Source: Ostrinia nubilalis (Eukaryota; Arthropoda; Insecta; Lepidoptera; Crambidae). From it: 64,000 nt of DNA. Every line of letters starts with the position of its first letter. Positions within the stretch are counted from its first letter, which is position 1. The notes beneath the pieces are model-generated. The model was not told where the DNA came from and ran no database searches. It saw only the letters and a program-made list of their open reading frames with translations. Below, one piece after another: positions 36,681 to 46,989 of this stretch. The stretch covers positions 10,051,501-10,115,500 of the forward strand of contig NC_087093.1 of NCBI RefSeq assembly GCF_963855985.1. The letters run 5' to 3'. The translations under genes were made by a program, and so were the position numbers.

Positions 36681-38533
36681 CAGGGTGTCCCGTAATGTAA
36701 CGTCAAGCCGGAACTGGGTGTTGAGGCAAGTTGTGCTGGTTATCAGAAAAATATAAAAAAAAATCTATGTGGCATATTTTAAAAATAATAGGCATTTAAA
36801 AAAAATCAAAAAATTCTACTCCAGGTGACGGTCCTTTTGCTCGTGTTGCCACAAATCTTCACTTTTTCCAAATTTTTTTTTTGTTATGTAACCCTGAATA
36901 ATGCTTCTCTAAATTGTTATCAAAATTACAAAACCAGCTGCTCCAGCTTGGATGAAAAAAATACATTTTTCTCAAAAAAAATTTCAAAATAAAAATTTTG
37001 CCTAGTTTAAACTGACTGTACTGAAAAAAAATTGTACTACGCGAGTGTGGCAAGTGATGTCATAATTTGGCGCATTTAGTAAGGATTCCAAAATGGTATA
37101 ACACTTTGTAAAATCTTGCTGTAATTGTCGACAATTTTTGTTTATTGGAAATAATCCCGTTTTTAACTTTATCTACCTTGGTTAAAAATATTATTCTAAT
37201 GTGCCCAAAATTTAAGTTTCTGGCTAAAGTGAGGTGGAGAAGCCATTTTAAAAGGTATGAGCGGGACGGAGAGGGCCATCTTACCAAGCAGGGATGTTAT
37301 GGATATCCGTAACCGTAACCGAAACTATCGGATATCCGAAATAAAAAAATATCTATAACCGTAACCGAAACTGATTCAAAAGTTACGGATAGTTTCGGAT
37401 AAAGGCCAAACTGCAAAACTCTATGAAATTTGCAGTATACACGCCGCAGCTGCAATGCCGCGCTGCCGATTTCATAGTTTTGCAGTTTGCGGTTGCAGTT
37501 TGCGGTCTGCGGCCCGTCTTGGAATTGTACCTTAAATCTTAATATTTGTTACCAACTTGTCTGGCATTCGCTGGCGCCATCTAATATGCCAGCCTGTTTT
37601 ACCTTTATCATACATAGGTGTCGTCTTAGTTGGTACATAAAGTAGCTATGTGGGTCACGCTCACGCAGCATCTTGCTATTTGTATTATACCTACATTTTT
37701 GAAATTCTAATAATTCCGTAACCGAAATTATCCGAGACTTTCGGATAATCTGAAATGATTTCATATCCGTGACCGTAACCGAAACCGGTATAATATTATT
37801 CTAATATCCGTAACCGTATCCATAACCGAAACTTCATATCCTTATTATCCCTGTTACCAAGTACAAGTGCAGGCAGAGCAGGTAGTAAAGGCGCGCGCGC
37901 ACGGGTGACTTTTGTCACAGTATGTCAACTACAAATTACTGTCATGGTGACAAAAGTTTCTGTGACTGAATGTACGGTAGTCAGTCACAGAAACTTGAAT
38001 TTTGGGCACATTAGAATAATATTTTTTAACCAAGGTAAATAAAGTTAAAAACGGGACTATTTCCAAAAATCCAAAAATTGTCGACAATTACAGCAATAAA
38101 TTTACCAAGTGTTATACCACTTTGGAATCCTTATTAAATGCGCCAAATTATGACGTCACTTGCCACACTCGCGTAGTACATTTTTTTTTCAGTACAGTCA
38201 GTTTAAACTAGGCAAAATTTTTATTTTGAAATTTTTTTTGAGAAGAATGTATTTTTTTCATCCAAGCTGGAGCAGCTGGTTTTGTAATTTTGATAACAAT
38301 TTAGAGAAGCATTATTCAGGGTTACATAACAAAAAAAAAAATTTGGAAAAAGTGAAGATTTGTGGCAACACGAGCAAAAGGACCGTCACCTGGAGTAGAA
38401 TTTTTTGATTTTTTTTAAATGCCTATTATTTTTAAAATATGCCACATAGATTTTTTTTTATATTTTTCTGATAACCAGCACAACTTGCCTCAACACCCAG
38501 TTCCGGCTTGACGTTACATTACGGGACACCCTG
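36681..38533. mobile_element. Long foldback DNA element with TA duplication, inside the LINE
   Basis: 1853 bp with inverted arms of about 535 bp (36681-37217 and 37996-38533), starting CAGGGTGTCCCGTAATG and ending in its complement. It is flanked by TA, the hallmark of Tc1/mariner-type insertion. No transposase is seen, so it is non-autonomous. Open frames at 36859-37053 (minus) and 38160-38408 (plus) share sequence only because the two arms are copies of each other; they are not genes. The loop holds a hAT MITE (37289-37853). The 11-base start CAGGGTGTCCC is shared with the element at 54150. Confidence 0.9.
37289..37853. mobile_element. hAT-type MITE nested in the foldback element
   Basis: 565 bp starting CAGGGATGTTATGGATATCC and ending with an imperfect complement (ATCCCTG), rich in ATATCCGTAACCG motifs. 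It is flanked by the 8-bp duplication TTACCAAG (37281-37288 and 37854-37861), as expected for hAT elements. No coding region. Confidence 0.85.
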
Positions 38534-39547
38534 TATATTTGTTGCTCACGTAGTAGGGTATGTCTAGCATGGCTCTCAATGTCTTGCTTTGAAATCTTTC
38601 GAGAATCTCTATGTTGCTATTGCTAGCAGAACCCCACAGCTGGATTCCGTAAGTCCAGATTGGCTTAAGGATGGTCTTGTAGATAGCTATTTTGCTTTCA
38701 TGTGAGAGGTTCGATTTGCGGCCTATCAACCAGTACATTGATCTGACTTTCATATCCAGCTGTTTACGCTTGGTCCAGATATGCTTTCTCCAGGTGAGTC
38801 TTCTATCAAGATGCATACCCAAATATCTGGCATCTTCGGCCTGAGGAATTTCCTCGTTATAGAGTCTTATTGGGAGACAAGTCTGCCTTCTCAGGGTGAA
38901 GGTCACATGGACAGATTTTCCTTGATTGACCTTAATACGCCATTTATCCAGCCATTCCTCCACCTTATGGATGTGGGTTTGTATGTTGGCTGACGCCGTG
39001 CCGGGATCCTCGTGAACTGACAGAAGGGCTGTGTCATCTGCATAGGTGGCAGTTATGGTATCAGCATATGTAGGAAGGTCCGCGGTAAAAAGCAAGTACA
39101 GAACTGGTCCCAATATACTCCCTTGTGGTACTCCTGAGAGTATTTCATTTAGATGAGTAACTTCGCTATTGAATTTTACCTCAAAGCATCTACCGTATAG
39201 ATATGACCGAAGAATCGGAAAGAATGAGTGAGGCAGCAGTTTTTTAAGTTTGAAGAGAAGTCCTTCGTGCCACACTCTGTCGAATGCCTGGCTGATGTCC
39301 AGGAAGACAGCAGAGCAGTATTGTTTGCATTCTAGCGCTCGACTTATAGTATCCGTAATACGGTGTACCTGCTCGATGGTTCCATGTTGCTCTCGGAATC
39401 CAAACTGGTGAGGAGGAATAACTTCCGGGAGATGAGGGCGCATCCTGTTTAGCAATATTTTTTCGAGGAGTTTACCCAACACAGGGAGCAGGCTTATGGG
39501 TCTGTAGGAGCTTGCTTCGTGGAGAGGTTTGCCTGGTTTGGGTATCA

Positions 39548-41045
39548 TTATAACCTAATTTTCCACTGAGCGGGGTAGATTGCTAGTCTTAGACAGGCAT
39601 TGAAGATGGCCGCGACGTGGATAATGCCCTTTCTGGGCAGCTGCTTAAGTAGTTGTGCGTCGATTGAGTCGTAGCCTGGCGTTTTACCCTTCTGTAGTCT
39701 CAGAATCTCCCGCCATAGTTCGTTAGGGCTTACACTTTTTAGTGGTAAGCTCATCTGCAGTGGTGCGTCTAGGTATTCAGAGACTTCTTTGTCGTGTCCA
39801 AGGTTTTTGCTTGGTAGGGGGATGAAGATAGTTTTTAGGTGCTCAGCGTACACTTGGGCCTTGTCAAGTTCTGTTTTTGCCCACTTGCCATCCGGCGCTT
39901 TTATGGGTGGTATGTGTTCTTTCGGTCGTTTAAGCCTTTTTGTTATCTTCCATAGCGAATAGTTAGTATCTTTGTTAGGAGTGAGTTCAGCCAGTTGCTT
40001 TTGTAGTCGCTCGTTTGCTGCCTGGGAGATCATGTGTTTGAGTTCCTCAGAGGCCTTGTTGAAAGCTTTTTTGTCACAGGGGTATTTTGTAGAATGCCAT
40101 ATTTTTCTTAGCAGTCTTCTTTCATTAACCTTATCTTTTATGAGTTTGGAGTAGCGGGCATTTTGTGTTGCTTTCGGACTTAGAAAGGGTGTAGACTCTT
40201 TGACAGCTAAGTGAATAAGCTTATTGAGAGTTTCGATAGCTGTTTCAACGCTATCTGTGTTGTTCAATGGCAAGTTCAATTTTATGGATTCTGATATTTT
40301 GGTTCTGTATTTGTCCCAGTCTGTTTTGTGGTTATACAGCCTTTGTATGTACTCAGTAGGAATGAACATGCAGTGAATATTTATAATTACTGGCGTGTGG
40401 TCGGACGACAGGTCAGTACATTCTTCCATGTTCATTTGTTGGAGCGGGATATTTTTGGTGATGAAAAAATCCAAGAGGTCTGGTACCTTTTGTGGGTCCG
40501 CAGGCCAGTATGTAGGAACACCATGCGAAGCACAATGAAGGTTAAGGTCATTCGTAGCTACATATAGTTGTCGACCTCGTGTCGTGGTTAGCCTGGAGCC
40601 CCAGAAAACGTGTTTAGCATTCCAGTCTCCACCGCAAATAAATCTGTTTCCCAGTGTGTTAAAGTAAGTCTTGAATTCATCACTTGTGATGGTATGCCTA
40701 GGGGGACAGTAAATAGCAGACACTGTTATTTCCGTCTTGTTATCTTGGATCCTGATCGTAGTTGCCTGTATCTTCTCAGTTTTATGTTCCCCAAAATCAT
40801 AATGTTTGATGTTTTCCCTTATTATTATCGCTGTTCCTCCGTGTGAATTACCAGACGGGTGGTTTGTAGTGTACACCATGTAGTTTTTAAGTTGGAAGTG
40901 GGTTTTTGGTGTAAACCTTGTTTCGGAGATCAAAGCCACGTCAACTCTTTCGAGTTTCAAGAAAAGTTCAAGCTCCTGTCGACGTTCTGTCAGTCCGTTG
41001 GCATTCCAGGTGATTATTCGAAGATTTAGGGGAGCTTTATAAGGC
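39548..41045 (-). pseudogene. Jockey LINE ORF2, endonuclease half
   Basis: APE-type endonuclease that nicks target DNA for target-primed reverse transcription. Motifs in order: ITWNANGL near 41008, VALISETR, HGGTAIIIR, SAIYCPPRH, CGGDWNAKH (catalytic Asp/Asn region), TYWP...PDLLDFFI, and SSDHTPVI (catalytic SDH). A linker follows with LWKITKRLKRP and the start of the RT region (PGYDSIDAQLLKQLP, YPAQWKI). The frame ends at 39548, where the RT frame opens one base off. That is one small indel splitting ORF2. I start the feature at 41045 because the reading frame with WNANGL runs that far upstream, overlapping ORF1. No ATG is obvious. Confidence 0.9.
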
Positions 41046-41440
41046 TTGTGATTAATTGGATCATACGATCCATCATGTTGTCTAACATAACGTTTATTAT
41101 GTTTTGGAATTTGTTGAACATGGCGTCTAGTACTTCCCCGAAATTATTTGGGTCCTTGATGTCTGTTGTCGATCCTGTTATGTTCTTTTGTTTTGTCGCT
41201 TGTGCGTATGTAATATTTGGTTTCGAATGGTTGTAGTTCTTGGTTTGCGGATTTGCATGTGCGGTTTGTGTTGGATTCTTGTGATAATGATCTTTTGCTG
41301 TGTTATCTGTGTTTTCATTGGTTTCTTTACCTTTTCCTGTCTTGTTTTTCGTGAGTAGTTCTTTGTACTGCTTGTATTTTGTGCAACCCTTGTAGCTAGC
41401 TGGGTGCTTTTCTTGGCAGTTGGCACAAGTTGCCTCGGTG
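41026..41440 (-). pseudogene. Jockey LINE ORF1, C-terminal part
   Basis: Minus-strand reading PPTEATCANCQEKHPASYKGC completes the third zinc knuckle. A Lys/Thr/Asn-rich tail follows, then a Met-rich helix (NVMLDNMMDRMIQLI) and a TAA at 41028-41026. This is the continuation of the plus-strand ORF1 at 41864-42813, separated by the inversion. ORF2 begins in another frame overlapping this end, a common ORF1/ORF2 arrangement in Jockey elements. Confidence 0.85.
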
Positions 41441-42820
41441 GGGGGTGAAGTGGTTCGCGTCCGTAGGAAGATTACCTGAAGAAAACCCTACACGTGCCCC
41501 CCGGGTGGTGCTAAACGAACCTCAACGCCGAGTCTCGGGCGGCGGTCAACTAACCCGACAATACTGGCCTAACCAGCCAGTTAACAGTGGGTATTAGGAA
41601 ATGATTACTCACGCCCGCAACCGCAATTCAGCGATTGGAAGTCTAGGCTTAATTGCCCGGGCTGAGAGGAAGAACACCTCTATAAAATAATCACCCCAAT
41701 TCCACGGTGGGACACGTGCCAACGGAATGCATGACTGGTGGGAGATCAGTATCGAGCGCCAACCTCGGCGGACATGGCAAACGTCGTTGGAGATCGCCTT
41801 CTTGGAGGAATGGGCGTCACCCTTCAAGTGACCTTTTATATCGACCCTACTCGTGGGAACAAGATGAATAATGATAAAGAAAACCAAAACAAACCAAAGA
41901 TGACACAACAATTACTCCAGAAAAGCATGTTTGTTCGTGCAAGGAGTCACTCACTTGGAAATCTACCGACTGAAACAACAAAAATAACAAGTTCAAACGA
42001 TGAGGTGAATGAGAGATCAAACACGTCTGAGAGGAACGATGAACAAGGTAAAAAACAAAATCAACCCTGGCAAAATGATCAGGTCCCTATGAAAAGGAAA
42101 GCGGAATCCAGCCCTGAATGGGCAAAGAAAAATAGCAAACTAAACAAGACAACATATGCAGTAACCACGGAAAACAGATTTCAAATCTTGGAGTCAGAAA
42201 GTACTGACGAACCCAGTCAACAACCTAAGGAGCCTAAACCGCCAAAGCCAGAACCTATATTTGTTACTGGAGTCATAGACATAACGAAATTAAAAGAACT
42301 CCTCTCCACAATTGAAAACACCGACAAATATACTATGACAACTCTGAGGTCAGGACACATAGTTAAAATAATGCCTGGTGACATAGACACGTACAAAAAC
42401 ATACGAGCTAACTTTATGGAGAATAATGTTAGCCATTATACATACAAACTCAAAAGCGAGAGAGCCTATAGAGTGGTGTTACGGGGCTTACACTCTTCAG
42501 AAGACACAGAATGCATAAAAAAAGAGCTTCTGGAACTCGGACATGAAGTCCGGCACATCACAAATGTAAGACATAAAAGCTCAAAACAGCCTCTACCCCT
42601 ATTCTATGTAGATCTTGAGCCGAAACATAACAACAAAGACATCTTCAAAATCAACAAAGTGAACTACGTAAAAGTTTCATTCGAAGCGCCATACAAAAAG
42701 CTGGACATTTTGCAGTGTAAAAGATGTCAAAGATTTGGACATGCAAAAAATTAATGCAACAGACCATTTAGATGTGTTAAATGTGGGGAAGAACACCCAA
42801 CAGCAAGCTGTTTAAAAAAA
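41441..42820 (+). mobile_element. Jockey-clade LINE, inverted 5' segment (5' UTR + ORF1)
   Basis: Plus-strand segment starting with a GC-rich 5' UTR of about 420 bases, followed by ORF1 up to its zinc knuckles, where it stops exactly at the target duplication. The minus-strand segment resumes the same ORF1 a few residues later (PPTEATCANC after SCLKK). The 5' part of one LINE is therefore inverted with almost nothing lost. The junction lies at about 41437-41450. It cannot be placed to the base because the start of the intact element is not known to me. Confidence 0.85.
41864..42813 (+). pseudogene. Jockey LINE ORF1 (Gag-like), N-terminal to zinc-knuckle part
   Basis: RNA-binding Gag-like protein of the LINE. 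The frame is open from 41738, but the likely start is the ATG at 41864 (MNNDKENQNK), because the upstream part is 5' UTR with a different character. The first 130 residues are polar and Lys/Asn-rich. Then come ITKLKELLS, a PRE_C2HC-type region (YRVVLRGLH, LFYVDLEP, YVKVSFEAP) and the knuckle CKRCQRFGHAKN. A TAA at 42752 interrupts the first knuckle just before its last Cys. After it the same frame continues CNRPFRCVKCGEEHPTASCLKK, a second CX2CX4HX4C knuckle. The rest of ORF1 is on the opposite strand at 41026-41440 because of the inversion. It cannot be translated whole. Confidence 0.88.
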
Positions 42821-42829
42821 GATGGCAAC
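42816..42829. repeat. Target-site duplication of the LINE, right copy
   Basis: AAAAAGATGGCAAC following the ORF1 codons for SCLKK. Seven A residues overlap the Lys codons, so LINE and target share A-rich microhomology here. Confidence 0.85.
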
Positions 42830-44369
42830 TAAACTAACAGTTTTTAAAATTATTTGGTCAAAAGAAAATCTGTAATCGATCCTAGATAAACTCTATTAAT
42901 AATTATTCTGCGATGCCGCACACAGTTTATAATGTCCATACTTAATAATATAAGGAAGCAATTTGATTCTCGTGGGAAAATAAGTAATCGAGCAGCTGGC
43001 CACTGAAAACATTTTAAAGAAGAATCCGGATATCGTAAAAATACAAGAACTTCGATTGGCACTTTTAAAAAGCGACTGGGCTCTCTTATTTTTTCCTTAC
43101 AAACCCATCGCCGAAAAGTTGGATAGTTTTACATCAGGGACCCTTCGATAAAGTGTCATAATTTACGTGAAATATTATTTTTGTAGTAAGGGGAACATAT
43201 TCCGCTATCATATTATTTGTGGGTTTCGAATAGGTCGTAGCTTTTGTGGCGGTAAATTATGCACCGGAACCTGTTGATAACGAAGTAGGCTTTTCATGTG
43301 TGCCCGCCATTTGTCAACTCGCGGCAATTATTTATTTTTTAAACGTCATCGGCCATGTTGTTTTATAGTGTAACCCTACATAAATAATAGCACAAAAATA
43401 AATGATCGCAATATGTATTAAAATTTGTATTTTTCAAGTTTTTATAGGTTACCTTCTAACCAAAGATATTGAGTGTCGCAGAGCCGAGAAAATAAAGCTA
43501 AATGTTGGTTACGCAACCCCAGAACAAATGAACAGGAAACGTCAGTCTGAGACACCTTCCCGATTGGCACAAGATAGGGACGAAATTCACGGAATTGATG
43601 ACGTGCTTTCTTCGATAAACAAAAAATCACTGGAAGATATAAAAAGAAGCTTGATAAAATTGTCAACTTACGTATAGAATTTAAAAAGCGTTGAAACGGG
43701 AATAGAAAAGTTAAAAACAGAAACGACATTATCACAGAAATAAAAATAAATCGAACAATACCCACAAACAAATAGTTTACAAAACAACTAATATAATATT
43801 CGGAATCGAGTCCGCCGCTCGCCGTATGAAGTGAGCCAAAATGAGAACCATCGGGAGAAACTTTTCTCTTTGCGAGAAAGTTTGTGATGTGAACAGAACC
43901 CGGGGTCTCCCTCGGGACGTCGCGCATGCATGTTTAATGACGTCCTAGAAAGGTCAAGAGTCTGACTGTAGAGGTAGTGAATACATTATACGATCCCAAG
44001 CGGGTACGTTCTCGGCGGTAGGCGTGCCGTGACAGCCTCTTTTCAAACTTCGAGGAACTAACACGCCGCGGACAGGTAGTTTGTAGCTGTCTCTCAAACA
44101 AATTAATTGTGTCTTAGTTTTGAGCTGTAACGAGGGAGCAACTCAAACAAACTTTTGAGGAAGGTACGAGGGAACGCGGCGCCTCCAAGTGTTATGTCGT
44201 GAATTAGCAAAATTTTAACGCCGAGACTGTCAGTCAGCGAGAGTATTGGCAAATGTTTTCGGACTTAAAGTATTTTCCAATTTCAAGTTTGAACAAGATA
44301 AAAAGTACACAGTTTTCAGGTCTAAACGGAATTATGTAAGCTAGAAAATTAATGATCTTTAAGTCTTAC
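42830..44369. other. Intron DNA next to the large TMTC exon
   Basis: Apart from the weak ORF at 43402 nothing is recognisable. A moderately GC-rich, non-coding-looking stretch runs from about 43800 to 44230. Confidence 0.5.
43402..43677 (+). other. Unrecognised short ORF between LINE and TMTC exon
   Basis: 91 codons with a polar, Lys/Glu/Arg-rich middle (ECRRAEKIKLNVGYATPEQM) and a helix-like end (LEDIKRSLIKLSTYV). After the stop the next frame still looks similar (TGIEKLKTET). It could be a decayed coiled-coil part of a retroelement ORF1 or chance. No splice sites or homology that I can name. It is followed at 43800-43930 by a GC-richer stretch in no obvious frame. Confidence 0.2.
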
Positions 44370-45351
44370 CTTTGGGTGGATTTATATGTAGCGCACTCCT
44401 GAACAGGCTTTCTTCGTCATGCCAGTCAAGGTTCCGCCGCATCGTGTAGCAGCACATCGATGACAAGACGATGAGTAGGGTCAGCATAAACAGCCGACTT
44501 CGAGGCTCGCTGCGGTGCCAACTCCGGGTCAGCGCACCAGCTCCCAGACCGAGTAATAAACAGAACCCCACGCTGGGTATGTACAACACACGCTCCGCAA
44601 CCACAAACCCGACGTAAAATAAGACATTAGTAGCAGGCACGAACGGTAACACCATAAATGCCACAGACATAAGCAACGCAACTTGCGGGCTGCGGTAAAC
44701 GGTCCTCGGAGGATTAGGCGCTTTTGACTTCGTGCTTGCCATCGGGCAGACGCAGGTTGAACTGTGCATCATTGTATTGTTGTTGTTTACGGCTCGGCAA
44801 GCGCTCGTGTGCTCCTCCGTCAGAGTGTGCTTACAGCCCGTGCACGGACACAATATCTTCTTAGATGACATATTCTCTTTGTGCGGGGCATGGTAGCTCT
44901 TCCTTTCAACGCAATCTGGCCCTCTGTTGTACTGCTTTGTGTTGTAATTCCATTTATGCCTGACTTTGCAGTTCTGTTTCTTATAGTACTTTTGGTCTTT
45001 TAGGGGTTTCTCTTGGCTTTTTTTGAATTCGTTAATCATAGCTCGCCAGGTGACTTTGGAAACGACAGCGTAGAAAAGGACAGTGGATATGTTTCGTGGG
45101 TCGGATATGCTTGTGATTCGAGGGATGGATTCCATGGACCAGTCAAAGCTGAGTTGGAATGGGTAGAGGAGTAGGAAGAAATTGAAGACTGGGAGGTAGG
45201 AGAAGGTATATAGTCGTGTGAGGTAGGAAGGGTCACGAGAGGCGGGGTTGTCTGCGGCGGCGAACGGTGTTGGCGTGCCAGCGACGCGCAACCGCCAGTA
45301 GAGGAGGGCGAAGCCTCCTGTTCCAAGAGCACATATGCTTCGCCATCGACT
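44370..45351 (-). CDS. TMTC2: TMTC2-like protein, internal membrane-domain exon
   Basis: Internal exon of a transmembrane-and-TPR-repeat protein. The family is known as ER-membrane GT-C-type O-mannosyltransferases acting on cadherins. The exon codes 327 residues plus one base. A TTTCAG acceptor precedes AGT (Ser) at 45351, and AAAG/GTAAGA is the donor at 44370. Visible family marks in order: GTPTPFAAADNPAS, LTRLYTFSYLP, LSFDWSMESIP (core of the DUF1736/TMTC domain), then a hydrophilic loop of about 120 residues, then FVPATNVLFYVGF and VAERVLYIPSVGFC membrane segments, and finally WHDEESLFRSALHINPPK leading into the TPRs. The hydrophilic loop is Lys-rich, then Cys/His-rich (CPCTGC, CVCP). No stop codon or frameshift is seen. 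The catalytic N-terminal part is not in the window. TMTC2 is preferred because the text around DWSM, AERVLYIPS and NPPK-A-YGNLG resembles it most; another TMTC paralogue is possible. Confidence 0.93.
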
Positions 45352-45614
45352 CTGAAACAAATAAAATATCCAAGTTATTGACAGTACCAATAAAGGCAAA
45401 ACAACTCGTATGGTAAAGTTTTTTGGGAAGGGTCCCTTGAGGCATTACAAACAGAGAATTTACTGGTCGATTCCTGGACATACGAGTACCTTTGTTTGTA
45501 TTAGGAAATTATGCTCTCACAATTTTGTTTAACGTGTAGAACTCTAATGGACGTATATAGCAATTTTATTATACATACCTACATAATGTTCATAATTGTT
45601 CAAATACAAATTAC

Positions 45615-45724
45615 TCTGAGTTGCACCATCTTACTAAAACTTTGACAAACGTCAAAAATCTGTCAAACTCCATACAAAAAGAAAAAGGTTATTGTTATGG
45701 TTAAAATCAGGTGGTGTAACTCAA
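45615..45724. mobile_element. MITE of the GAGTTGCACCA family, copy 3
   Basis: GAGTTGCACCATCTTACTAA...AACGTCAAAAATCTGTCAAAC...AGGTGGTGTAACTC, with complementary ends. Lies in the intron just upstream of the large TMTC exon. Confidence 0.65.
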
Positions 45725-46989
45725 CCCTAAAGAGTTTTTATTCGGTCTTTTGTCTGTCTTACAAACAACTTGCAGAACAGATTTGTCATATTATTGTATC
45801 TAATTGTAACCCGGTTTGTAAATCACATGAAATACAGCAACGATTACTGTGTGAAGATAAATTTCTTGGAATATGAAAGGCGCTCCACGCACCAACTCTC
45901 TTTATTAGTTCAAGGATAAAAGATTCCCGTTCCCAGTTTGAACTAGCGCTAATTTTAATCCACTGGAGGCAGCTCGATAAAATTGATTTATAAGGGAGCA
46001 AGTCGCGGCAAGACGTCCCTTTAGATTATTAAATTACCACTGGCACCGTAGCAACCCTCTTTCTACATGATTAATATGGTAATGCTATCGGGTAGGTATT
46101 TTAATCTACTCAAAGTGGTGTTATTATGAAAGTTTTTAGGGGTATTTACAGAGGTAGGCGTGTGGTAGTCGAGAGTAAGCTTCGGATTGTTAGTAAAACA
46201 TACGTTAAACAGCCGGACCATTTTGATTGAAAAGTCAACTAAAAACCTCATATTCCCTTGTATTTCGTTAACACATGGGACAATCAGTAATTAAGACTAC
46301 GCAAACAATACTAGTGCTACATAGAACCAATATTTCCGGACTCAGATCAGATTTAGTCCGTATGACCCTGATGTACCTATTACGAGGAAGGTAATTGAAG
46401 AATTTTATTTCAATTTTGTCTTTATGGTAGGTATTATTTTTAAGCTTAATTTGCAAAGGGCTGGCTGTTCAAGTCTGGCTGTGTTCATTGTGAGTTTCAG
46501 CTTGTTAGTGGTGGGTAGCGCGAGGAAAAGATTTATGTCGGTGGCGGCGTTCCCACCGACCTGCCCAGGGGGTTTACTTCGCAAAACTGATTCGATATAT
46601 CGACTCTATACATCTATTTCCTTGACGTTTGCATCACAGTAAGAGCGCTTGATAGTTCAACTGTTACAGGTAAAGGACAAGGATAGAAAGAAGAAATATG
46701 CTACAAGTCCGCAACAACGACGACTAGCAAGTGCACAAAACTGCCTAAGAATTAGAAAATCAACGCCATTAAATGCGCTTCTATCAAAAAAGCTCCCTAA
46801 TGACGCGTTTGTTGACAGTTTGGCTTAATAAATAAATAGAAAATATAGGTAAAGGGTGAGAATTGAACTTCAAAATAATGAAGTTTTTTAGGCCATGATC
46901 GATCAATGTTAGACGCTGTGAATCACTAATTTCCTGATTTACGCATATTTTCCCAATGGAACTACTATGTCCAAAATCTAAACTGGGAC

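Larger units (their letters stand above)
36488..39548 (-). pseudogene. Jockey LINE ORF2, reverse transcriptase half, interrupted
   Basis: Reverse transcriptase in the minus frame starting MIPKPGKP, with YRPISLLPVLGKLLEK, FGFREQHGT, FLDISQAFDRVWH (first catalytic Asp), GVPQGSILGP, TYADDTALL (catalytic YADD) and YLGMHLDRRLTWRKHI. Near 38536 the frame runs AMLDIPYYVSNKY into a 1853-bp insertion. It resumes at 36680 as IHEDLKLDTVKQEIAKYSES and ends at 36488. Removing the insert and one TA copy restores the frame exactly. Not functional as it stands: a frameshift at 39548 plus the insertion. Confidence 0.92.
36358..41440 (-). mobile_element. Jockey-clade LINE, 3' segment in sense orientation
   Basis: Non-LTR retrotransposon on the minus strand. 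Read 5' to 3' it has the ORF1 C-terminus (from about 41440), ORF2 with endonuclease and reverse transcriptase, a short 3' UTR of about 100 bases, and a 29-base poly(A) (poly-T at 36358-36386). The 5' part of the same element lies head to head on the plus strand (41441-42820). Both halves share one target duplication, AAAAAGATGGCAAC, at 36344-36357 and 42816-42829, so this is one insertion. ORF2 is nearly intact: one frameshift near 39548 and a later 1.85-kb insertion at 36681-38533. That suggests a fairly recent copy. Confidence 0.9.
13922..44369 (-). other. 30.4-kb intron of the TMTC2-like gene
   Basis: Bounded by GTAAGA (donor, 44369) and TTCGCAG (acceptor, 13922) on the minus strand, with matching phase 1. 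I see no other exon in it. It holds most of the transposable elements listed below, including a 6.5-kb LINE insertion. Confidence 0.85.

Noticed and set aside
36859..38408. Two matching ORFs (MPHSRST...) on opposite strands
   Set aside because: They lie in the two arms of the foldback element and match only because the arms are inverted copies; the sequence is low-complexity AT-rich.
38781..40846. Plus-strand ORFs of 60-79 aa
   Set aside because: Antisense to the LINE ORF2, whose endonuclease and RT motifs are on the minus strand.
41738..41863. First 42 codons upstream of the LINE ORF1 start
   Set aside because: The frame is open but reads through GC-rich 5' UTR; the lysine/asparagine-rich ORF1 composition begins at the ATG at 41864.
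45036..45332. Ser/Thr/Pro-rich 98-aa minus ORF
   Set aside because: Out-of-frame shadow of the TMTC exon.
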